A stretch of DNA of 21,844 nucleotides from Eimeria necatrix (Eukaryota; Apicomplexa; Conoidasida; Eucoccidiorida; Eimeriidae), in contig NW_013655253.1 in assembly GCF_000499385.1 (NCBI RefSeq), positions 1 through 21,844 on the forward strand, in the 5' to 3' direction. A model generated the notes under the pieces. That model had not been told where the DNA came from, searched no databases, and saw only the letters and a program-made list of their open reading frames with translations. This document shows, piece after piece, positions 1 to 7,478 of the stretch. How positions within the stretch are numbered: the stretch's first letter is position 1; every line of letters begins with the position of its first letter. The position numbers were made by a program, and so were the translations under genes.

Positions 1-363
1 GGAGGGCTTCCGCGGCTCTGCGGCTCCGCGCCTCTGCTGCAGCAGCAGCAGCTAGCGGGGCGGCAGCAGCAGCAGCAGCAGCAGAGACGCCGAGGCCCTC
101 CGCCGCGCGCAGAGCCCCCGGAGCCGCTACCCCAGGCTGCTGCTGCTGCTGCTGCTGCTGCGGCTGCTGCTGCTCCAGCACCGCAGCCAGCCCCACCATT
201 CTACAGAGCCTGGAGGCCGCGGCAGACGCGGGGCATAGAAACGGCGCGGCGGGCCGCCCGTGCTGCAGCGCAGCAGCAGCGCAGCAGCAGCGCAGCAGCA
301 GCGCAGCAGCAGCGCAGCAGCAGCGCAGCAGCAGGCCAGCGAGCCCGCCCGAAGGCCAAATAA
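1..363 (+). CDS. 3' end of a Gln/Ala/Ser-rich hypothetical gene (partial)
   Basis: Frame 1 is open from the first base of the window to a TAA at 361-363, giving about 120 residues with no start inside the window. The reading is low-complexity: Gln runs at about 12-45 codons, an Ala run from a CTG array near 136-162, then a less repetitive stretch with PPFYRAWRPRQTRGIE, then an 11-residue Gln/Arg/Ser/Ala repeat encoded by the minisatellite at 269-334, and a basic end (RARPKAK). Such homopolymer tracts are typical of Eimeria proteins. I do not recognise a domain. Other frames are also open over parts of the repeats, so the frame choice rests on the stop-free run and the mixed-composition segment. 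It may be the last exon of a gene lying to the left. Confidence 0.35.
   Translation, partial: GGLPRLCGSAPLLQQQQLAGRQQQQQQQRRRGPPPRAEPPEPLPQAAAAAAAAAAAAAPAPQPAPPFYRAWRPRQTRGIETARRAARAAAQQQRSSSAAAAQQQRSSSAAAGQRARPKAK
269..334. repeat. 11-bp CAG-derived minisatellite, 6 copies
   Basis: Six head-to-tail copies of CGCAGCAGCAG. Because 11 is not a multiple of 3, the reading frame turns once per unit, so three units encode one 11-residue period of Gln, Arg, Ser and Ala. It lies within the open frame ending at 363. Confidence 0.9.
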
Positions 364-1465
364 CTCTCTAAGGAGCTCCGGCTGCGCCTAAGAGGCCACT
401 GAGGCTGCAGGGGGGCCCCCAGGCACTGCAGGGGCGCGGCTAGCGAGGCATCGATTTCGGGGGGCCCCCAAATTTGGTGCGCAGCAGCAGAAGGGGTACT
501 GGGGGGCCCCCAAGATGCGCATTTGGGGGTCAAAAACAAAAGCGGGGGGGGGGGAGGACAGCCGGGAAAGAAAAAGACAGGGAAGTGCACAAGTGCCGCG
601 GGGCAGGGACTCGGGGCAGGAGAGGCAGCAGAAACCCCGCACAGAGGGCCCCCCGCTGCAGTCCCGTCTTGCTGCTCGGAAGTTGCAGTCTTTTAAGCAG
701 CTAGAGAAACAAAAAACGCCAAATTAAATCTAAAAGCCCTCTCGCGAGCGATCCTACACACAGGCCCCACCAGCAAGCGCCTGCCCCAAGCCCCAACCCC
801 CCCACAACCACAGAGACCAGTCCGCGTTCCAGTGAGCGCTGCAGCGCGAATTCGCAGCAGCAGCAGCGCCTTCTGGCTAATTTTATCTTTAAAAAGTCCC
901 TTTTCGATTCAAAAGGACCTTTACAACCCTCCGGAACTGCACATGTCGAGGATCTCCCCGGAAACAGTGCAAGTTGTTCCGCAGGAAGAGAGTGGTTCAG
1001 TGATGGACTGTCGGCCCAGTGCGGCCTGCGCAGGGTATCCGCACGGTAAACAAGTGGAATATTGAAATATATTTATTTAATAGTTTATTTTGGATACTTG
1101 GAACACGCCACCTGCTTGCGAGGCCCTGAAGACTGCTGGGATCTCGCAACCCTTCTGCTACGCAACGGCTTCCCCCGTTGCGGAGCTTTCGCACGAAGCA
1201 CCCGCCACTGAATTCAAACAAGATGCTTGCTGAACAGAATGAATTAATTAGTTGTTTTGCCAGCTATTTATTTGCCTTTTATAGCACCTTCCTAGTCCTA
1301 AAGGCTGAGGAGGCTACGCCTCCAGCGCCGTGCGGAAAAGCTGCAGCGAAGTTGGCTCGCGATGGAAGCGAGATCTCAGGTGTATGCTCAGCTCCGATCA
1401 AGAGTGCTTCCGTGCGTCACAAAGTTTCTATCCGTGAGAGTTTTTGACGCGATCTGGGGAAAACA
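364..1465. other. Gene-free stretch with three G6C5 motifs
   Basis: No convincing gene. The motif GGGGGGCCCCC occurs at 410-420, 459-469 and 501-511, and a run of ten G lies near 544-553. From about 880 the DNA becomes more AT-rich. Short open frames here, such as 1178-1447, have no domain, signal or compositional support. The last 200 bp before 1466 would be the promoter/5' leader of the next gene, but I see no clear core element. Confidence 0.5.
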
Positions 1466-1568
1466 ATGTTCAAATGGTTCATTTTAGCCTCCGTCTTCGG
1501 CTTATTGGGGCCTGGAGCTTCAAAGAGCGCGGCTGAAAGCGCCGGACTAGCGCTGCGTGAAGCTGCAA

Positions 1569-1600
<32 letters not shown>

Positions 1601-2353
1601 GCTGCTGCCGGCAGCCAGCAGAACGCAACTTACCTAGCGAATCTGATGAGCTCTCCTCCAAACATTGCTTTAAAGGTGCAGCCGGCGCGGAGTTTGCGTT
1701 TCAGCAAGTCGCAGCTGAATAGTTTGTTGATAGATCTGCGGCACGAAATAAAGGCTCAAGTAAGCCGGCGGCGCGCAGTTCCTTGCATGCATCTTTTCTT
1801 TTTCTTTTTCTTTTTCTTTTTCTTTTTCTTTTTCTTTTTTTTAATTGCAAACTCGCAGGTGGCTGTGCTGGAAGGTGAGCCCCAAGTGCTGCGAAAGAGC
1901 TGCTGAAATGAAAAAGAGCTGCAGGCGAAATGGCCGAGGATGAAAGACAGAGGCAAAAGATCTCTTCGACTTGGGCTGCTCAAGGCTCTCCCATTTGGGT
2001 TCCCAAGGAAGGTAGGGCGAGTTGCAGGGCTTTTGCTGCAGCAGCTTCAGTTTGAGTTTGCTGCAGCACGGGGAGCAGCAGCAGCAGCAGCAGCAGCAGA
2101 AATGAGCTTCGTGAGAACTAATAAGTCCTTTTAAAGGCCAAAACGCCCCAGACTCTTCGGTGCTGCAGCTGCAGCAAAACGCCACACAGAAGCCTCGCTT
2201 TGCTGCGCTGCGGCTGCTGCAGCTGCTGCCGGGCCCTTCGGAGGTGACCACTGGTCACCCAGCAGAGCCACTGGTGAGGCCCTGCGCAGCTCCTTAGCCC
2301 CTCCAGCTTTTAATCTTCAACAACTGTTCAAATGCATGCAGACGGACACTGGC

Positions 2354-2386
<33 letters not shown>

Positions 2387-2690
2387 CCGCCTCCAGCAGC
2401 AGAAGGTGAGGCAGCAAACAGACACAAGGGGAGCTGCTTTCTTTTCAACTAAAGCTGCACAGGGCCCCTTAACCTCAGGCAGTTCGTCGAGTGAAAGCAC
2501 ACCCGCGTCTGCTGCTCCTTCGAGCAGCAGCAGCTGCTGCTGCTGCTGCAGCAGCAGCAGCAGCTGCTGCTGCAACAGCAGCAGCAGCAGCAGCAAAGTG
2601 CGGGAGCTGTATGGCGCTCGCGGCAACGCAGCCAGCAGCAGCAGCGCGCGTGGCTGCTTGATGAGCCACTGGGTTCTCTTTGCTCATTAA
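1466..2690 (+). CDS. Putative secreted, multi-exon, homopolymer-rich hypothetical protein
   Basis: The proposed exons are 1466-1759, 1859-1874, 1925-2011, 2169-2243, 2307-2405 and 2479-2690 (783 nt, 260 residues). The ATG at 1466 opens a hydrophobic N-terminus (MFKWFILASVFGLLGPG) that reads as a signal peptide. A nine-Gln run and a mixed segment follow (LRFSKSQLNSLLIDLRHEI). The first donor is CAA/GTAAGC (phase 0). After the 16-nt exon the remaining junctions are phase 1, with donors GTGAGC, GTAGGG, GTGACC and GTGAGG. Exon 3 reads EMAEDERQRQKISSTWAAQG, which looks truly coding. The end is Ala-, then Ser- and Cys-rich. I recognise no family. Weak points: the introns are very short (99, 50, 157, 63 and 73 bp), exon 4 is uncertain, and the last two exons are open in a second frame. 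Exons 1-3 are the best supported. Confidence 0.42.
1793..1842. repeat. (CTTTTT)n pyrimidine repeat in intron 1
   Basis: A T-rich hexamer array lies just before the proposed acceptor at 1856-1858 (cag), where it can act as an over-long polypyrimidine tract. Read through, it would encode poly-Phe, which supports calling this stretch an intron. Confidence 0.8.
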
Positions 2691-2730
2691 AAAGGATAAC
2701 TATTCAGAATAATAAAATGAAATAAAATAA

Positions 2731-2795
2731 TTAAATTAAATTAAATTAAATTAAATTAAATTAAATTAAATTAAATTAAATTAAATTAAATTAAA
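2731..2795. repeat. (TTAAA)13 pentanucleotide array
   Basis: Thirteen perfect TTAAA units follow the stop at 2688-2690 and lie inside AT-rich DNA to about 2970. This is probably the 3' flank of the upstream gene. No coding potential is seen in 2691-3148. Confidence 0.95.
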
Positions 2796-3147
2796 TGATT
2801 CAGCAAACGAAGGGAAACAAATGCGCAGCCTTCAGCTGGAAGCAGGACGCGAGGCCATCGGCCTTACGAAATGAATTTCTTGTTTGCTGCTGCTTTTTTA
2901 TTTTAATTTAATTTATTTTAAAAATTAAATTCAATTAAAAAAGAAAACAATTTTATTTGCTGCTTTTCTATTTAATGCAGCAGCCATAACTCCTCATTCA
3001 ACTTCTCAATGTTTGAATTTTCGCAAACTTCATCTTGAAGTTCGAAATTCCATTTGTCTTTTTTCTGTTGTTATTTTTTTCAACTTCACCTGACTGTTCT
3101 TCTGGCTCTGTTCCGCGCGGTGTATCTCCACTGGGCCGGCCACTGGA

Positions 3148-3148
<1 letters not shown>

Positions 3149-3202
<54 letters not shown>
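3149..3202. repeat. (CTG)18 run, CAG on the minus strand
   Basis: Eighteen uninterrupted CTG units. On the minus strand this is a CAG run that begins two bases after the TAA (3205-3207) of the 3205-3843 gene, so it would lie at the start of that transcript's 3' UTR. Confidence 0.95.
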
Positions 3203-3204
<2 letters not shown>

Positions 3205-3206
<2 letters not shown>

Positions 3207-3843
3207 AGTCTGCTTCGCTTGTTCGTTCACTGGAGCTCGTGGAGTTGTTTAGGTGGGGTTGGCTGGGCTGTTCAGCTGCTGCTGGTTCTTGTTGCTGCTG
3301 CAGTTCTGCTGCTGGTTCACCACCCTCCCGTTGGCTCTTCTGCTGCTGCTGCTGCTGCTTTTGCTGCTGCTGCTTCTGCTGCTGCTGCTCGTCGGCCGGC
3401 GGCTGGCCCTCCGCAGAGAGCTGCTCCTCCGCCTCTGAGGGGGGCCCCCGGCTGGCCCGTTTGCGGTACTCGGGGGGCCCCCTGAGCCTGGGGCGGGGGC
3501 CCTGGGGGCCCCTCCGGGGCCCAGAAAACTGCCAAGACTCGAAGGCTTCTGGGGCCTCCAGATAGCCATAGACGGGGGGAAGTGCCCAGCGGCTTTCTAT
3601 GGCCATTCTTTGCTGCTTCTGGGCCTCCATTAAAGCCAAGTCCCTCTTGCGGCGCTGCCGCCGCACCAGCCGCCGCATGCGGGCCAGCCGCTGCGCCTGC
3701 TCGAGCTGCCGCCTCTTGAGCCGCGCGTTGTGGGCAATTTCCCCCACCACTGCGGCCACCACCACTGCAGCCATTATGGGGATGTAGTTTTTCAGCGAAT
3801 AAATGCCAAATTGGGCTCCGAAAATCCGCATGCCCACGTTCAT
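3205..3843 (-). CDS. Single-span membrane protein with basic helix and Gln-rich tail (hypothetical)
   Basis: 212 residues from ATG (complement of 3841-3843) to TAA at 3205-3207. A later Met at residue 5 is an alternative start. The open frame extends further upstream without an ATG. Layout: a short N-terminus; one hydrophobic span at about residues 20-38 (IPIMAAVVVAAVVGEIA); a strongly basic, probably helical segment at 40-80 (RLKRRQLEQAQRLARMRR); a mixed segment at 84-106 containing SRWALPPVYGYLEAPEAFES; then a Pro/Arg/Gly-rich linker and a Gln/Lys-rich, Glu/Ser-rich C-terminus. The first ~110 residues look like a real conserved core, and the rest is Eimeria-style low complexity. The short N-terminus followed by a span and positive charges would suit a small organelle (for example mitochondrial) membrane subunit, but that is inference. 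No family recognised. Confidence 0.6.
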
Positions 3844-4762
3844 CCTCCGCCGCGGCACTATTCGACACAAATAACGCCCTCTGGGGCTTTTAAACGCAAA
3901 AAAAAAACCCAAAAACACTCAGAATTGAGGCAAAGCGCGACTCGGGACTGCACTTCAAGCCGTGGTCCGCGCCCCGGCCACTTGTCGCGTCGCCGCCGCA
4001 GGACCGAATACCAGCATCAGCAGGCTGCGGAATAAAACCAAATTTGAAAATTAAATGCAAAATTAGGCTCAAAATCAAGAAAATTTCACGGGATAAGGCA
4101 CAGGGATGACCGCCCACTCAAGTTCACCTTCTGTTGACGGCGCCGACGACTGCTGGCACTACTAGCAACAATCACTGAGACTCTCACGGGCAACTCATGC
4201 CTCCAAAGGGCACACTTTGCCCACATTAAGTTTATTTAGGATAATTATGAAGTTTTTTCAGCCTAGGTTAGCCCAGTAAGCTCATATACTTAAAAGGCTG
4301 ACGGAGCTGCGGCTGCAGGCGCTCACATGCTCCGTTCCGATTGTCGTCGCTTGTAACGAACCTCCAGAAAGTAAAACAAGTTGCAAAACTCTCTAAAAAT
4401 GCATTAAAATATTTGTTGTTCGTTTAATTTAAGGTTTCTTTCTTGTTTGTTCGCCGCCTTATGGTTGCACGGCCGCTGCGAGCCAGCACGTGGGACGTAG
4501 GAAGACAATCCCTGTCTTGACCTCTGCCCTTAAAGCTTGTGTTCCCTCACCCTCACTGAAAAAACCCCTTAAAACAGCTTCGTTAATAAATTTTCAAAAT
4601 TAAAGAAGCCTCAAAGACATTCTTTACCTCAGCTCGAATGGAGCGTAGGCGCCATTCAACTACAGCGTCAGAGCCACCAGACAGACCATTCTGCAGTCAC
4701 ACTGCGGCACCATTCAGCAAAAATAGAAAGAGTCTTATGCTGCTACTCTTTGGGTGGAGAGC
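3844..4762. other. Gene-free stretch upstream of the minus-strand gene
   Basis: This is probably the promoter and 5' leader of the 3205-3843 gene on its left side. An A10 run lies at 3898-3907. An open minus frame at 3890-4117 has no recognisable content. I see no RNA gene, array or motif in 4120-4760. Confidence 0.4.
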
Positions 4763-5082
4763 CTATCTGCTGTAGCCTTCAGAATCGCCTGTCTTTGTTG
4801 CAGCAGCAGCACCTGCTGTTTCCTCAGGGTCTGCTGCCAAAACAATCTTCAAAACACCGAATTTGTAGCTGCAGCAGCAGCAAAACAGTACGGTGTACTG
4901 GTAGAAGTCGTTAAAAGACACTGAAACAGACGCGCTGCAGGCAAAATACCAGCAAGTCCATCTGTGTTCAGAAGCGCTGGAGTGGAGGCGGCCTTGATAG
5001 TATCTGCCCACGCACACTTTTGAAGCTGCTTTCTTGTGTTTAAGGGATTTATGTTTGAATACTGTTTCGGTGATAGACACTG
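4763..5082 (-). CDS. Possible minus-strand exon(s), unknown product
   Basis: The minus strand contains protein-like pieces: one ending in ADPEETAGAAAATKTGDSEG just before the stop at 4763, and one starting after a good acceptor (pyrimidine tract plus CAG near 5083) that reads SITETVFKHKSLKHKKAASK. They sit in one open frame of 105 codons, but the middle is Cys/Phe-rich and looks intronic. I could not find a phase-consistent splice joining them to an ATG, so this is a weak candidate. No family recognised. Confidence 0.2.
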
Positions 5083-5360
5083 AGGAAATTGCAGGTGCTG
5101 CTGCTGCAGCAAAGACAGATGATTCTCAAGGCAGCAGCAGATAAAAGCTCTGGACCCATCAGATTTCTGCATGCACAGGGAACGCCGAGGGGGCTAAAAA
5201 GCTGGAAGGAAGGCAAGAAGCAGCACAACTCTGTTTTATTCTTCTCCCCTAAACTCTCTGCTGCTCTTTGAAGTCCAGTTTCCCCTTATTCATTTGCTTT
5301 TGCTTCTCAGCAGCACCTCTCGCTGCTTCCCCAGGGGCTCCACAGGAAGCCCCCGCAGCT

Positions 5361-5391
<31 letters not shown>
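5361..5391. repeat. (CAG)n run
   Basis: About ten CAG units between short GC-rich flanks. No convincing gene overlaps it. The surrounding 5083-5715 region is otherwise empty, apart from AT-rich TTAATTAA-type sequence near 5560-5620. Confidence 0.85.
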
Positions 5392-5392
<1 letters not shown>

Positions 5393-5724
5393 GGCCTGGC
5401 TCTTCTCCTATTTTCTGCAGCTTTTAAATCGAATGTGACTCTGCGCCAAAGCCTTTTGACTCGGCGCTGAAGGCGAAGAGCCAGGGGCCTCCAAACGCCC
5501 TTGCAGAACCCCCCGCACCATTACGCTGCGATCCACAAGCATGCAAACTCTATGATCAATTTTGATTTAATTTTGCAAATTAAATTAAAATTGAGCAATT
5601 AATTAATTAATTTAATTGAATTTTCCTTCGTTTTCGCGCTATCTGTTCCCCCGCGCTACAGCCAGCTCGAAGTTGAATGCCCGCCGCTTCAGTTCTTTCT
5701 GTTTCCCTTCTGGCCTTAGCAGGG

Positions 5725-5870
5725 AAAGAAGTCTTTTCTTTTCAGAAAAGACTTCTTTCTTCTCAGTAAAGAGTTCTTTATTTTCAGAAAATACTAATTT
5801 TTTTCAGAAGGACTTGTTTCTTTTCAGAAAAGACCTCTTTCTTTTCAGAAATAAGTCTTCTCTGTGCGCG
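5725..5870. repeat. Degenerate ~21-bp tandem repeat with CAG-ended pyrimidine tracts
   Basis: Six copies of a pyrimidine-rich unit that ends in TTCAG or CTCAG and is followed by A/G-rich bases. The CAGs lie at 5743, 5764, 5785, 5805, 5825 and 5846, a spacing of 20-21 bp. Each copy resembles a 3' splice site. The open plus frame through it (5616-5945) reads repetitive Phe/Ser/Lys, and I do not count it as a gene. Confidence 0.8.
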
Positions 5871-6237
5871 CCTCGCGACAAGTCTTCCTCCCCCAGTTGC
5901 CCACAGCGAAGTTCCCTCAGGGTCTCTCACTATGGCTTCAATTGAGGCTCTTTGCGTGCCCTCTGCAGCCTTTTTAATATATAAAAAGCCCTTAAGAAGT
6001 GCCCAACGGCTGGGCCAGTGGCCAGTAAGAGAGCCGGAGTGTGAATGCCCGAGAATGATGGCCTAATTAGTTGCTGGATGGGAAGTTTGTGGCAGCTGCT
6101 GGTCCTACACTGGTTTCTTTTAGAGTAAAATATCATTTTAATTCATTATTTATCAGAAAAAACCACTTTTTGCATTATTTGCAAAGTAAAACAATTCTAC
6201 TGATGGCTCCGGGCCATCCTTGAAGAAACACCACTGC

Positions 6238-6384
6238 TTAAATGCCCCCACTCCTAGAACGAGCGGCTGTCCGAGCCAAATCACTCTGGCGCTGCTGCTG
6301 CTGCTGCAGCTGCTGCTGCTTTTCCTGCTGCTGCTCCTGCTGCTTCGGGCTCAGCTGCTCCTCAGCAAGTGCCTCACAGTTCAT
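6238..6384 (-). CDS. Gln-rich short ORF or terminal exon (weak)
   Basis: From the ATG complementary to 6382-6384 to the stop at 6238, the minus strand reads 48 residues: a Gln/Glu/Lys-rich block from interrupted CAG units, then QSDLARTAARSRSGGI. The non-repetitive end is protein-like and could be the last exon of a minus-strand gene, but no upstream exon is evident. The opposite strand is also open as Leu/Cys-rich, which is less likely to be real. Confidence 0.2.
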   Translation of the reverse strand: MNCEALAEEQLSPKQQEQQQEKQQQLQQQQQRQSDLARTAARSRSGGI

Positions 6385-7478
6385 TGGGCATTCAAAGAGC
6401 CAACATATATTTGAAAACAAAAATAAGGGGCCTTTAGACAGCCACTGCTAAGCGCTGCATGCACAAGCAAAACCCACGGCGCCCCAAACCCGCTGGGGCA
6501 GCAGCAAGAAAAAGCCTTATTACTGAAGGTCTTTTCCTTTTGTTAGTTTTTGTCTCCTAATCTTCTCCAAGTAAATCCAAGAAGTCACAATTGGCGAGAT
6601 TTAAGGGAATTAAAGAGATACTTCAGGGCCACTCTGGCATTTAAAAGAGTTTAAAGTGTGTTATGTGAGCATTTTCGATGGATCAACTCCACCGAGGCAG
6701 TACTTTGGTGAAAAACTGAAAATGTGGCAGAGTCCCAGGAGGCCTAAGGAGCTGATGCCCACAAATAATGAAACTTCTTCTAAATTGTGATCTTTTTTGC
6801 AGTCTTTTCATCTTGAGTGACATCTGTGGCCAGCAAAATCAAAGAAAGAAGCTCCTTGCAAGACAGCCTCACTGAGACTACGGTGCTTTCTAGGACTATC
6901 CTCGCCTTGAGGAGCTCCTGAAGCAGATCATTTATTCTAAAGTTTCAAGAGGGCAGCTTTTGAATGAGGTTCTTTAATTAAGAAGTTTCGGAGGAGTTCC
7001 TTTTTTGTCCTAGCATTCGCTGCGCCAGGTCTCCTGGTGTTTAGCGCTAGAGGCCTCTCCAGGCAGCTTATAACAGCCTTTAAAACAGAGTAGAGTAACC
7101 ATATTATCATATTTAACTGTTATAAGGCTTTCTTCAGTGAAGGCGAAGTACTCTAGATCTGGCAATGTGTCCTTGCCTCGTGTTGTGCACGGCGCATGCT
7201 GGTTATCTAGGTTTCCACCAGTCATTTGCACAGTAAGAGTCAGATATAATTCCAAACCACTATTTATAAAAACATAATGTTATTCCACTTCGATTTCTCT
7301 GCATTTATCGTGTGTTCCGATGTGTTCCTTTCATCCGTCCGAGCTTAATTTGCATGCGGCTGCTGTTGGCTTCCCCACGAGTATCTGTGGAAGTCGTTGT
7401 TTCGAATAAGCTTGTCGAGGTTTTTTTCAAGTTTAAATTGTGTTATTTTGGTCTTATTAAGACAGAAGTTTCCTCGAA
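6385..7478. other. No clear gene; one protein-like plus frame at 6614-6790
   Basis: This is the start of the repeat-poor segment. A plus-strand frame of 58 codons without an ATG near its start (6614-6790, ending TGA) contains DGSTPPRQYFGEKLKMW, which looks coding but has no supporting context. A minus frame at 7010-7255 (81 codons) is similar in quality. The 150-200 bp before 7479 should hold the prohibitin promoter, but no specific element is recognised. Confidence 0.3.

Noticed and set aside
201..590. Minus-strand ORF with Ala/Cys/Leu runs and Pro-rich start
   Set aside because: It is the complement of CAG and G-rich repeats, lacks a non-repetitive protein-like core, and opposes the better plus frame ending at 363.
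1760..1858. Read-through of the 1466 frame into poly-Phe
   Set aside because: The stretch starts with GTAAGC and ends with a pyrimidine array and CAG, so it is better read as an intron.
2294..2626. Minus-strand Leu/Gln/Cys-rich ORF
   Set aside because: CTG repeats are stop-free in all frames. The plus strand has matching splice signals and phases here.
3239..3565. Plus-strand Cys-rich ORFs over the 3205-3843 gene
   Set aside because: They arise from CTG repeats antisense to the Gln codons of the minus-strand gene, which has a membrane span and a mixed-composition core.
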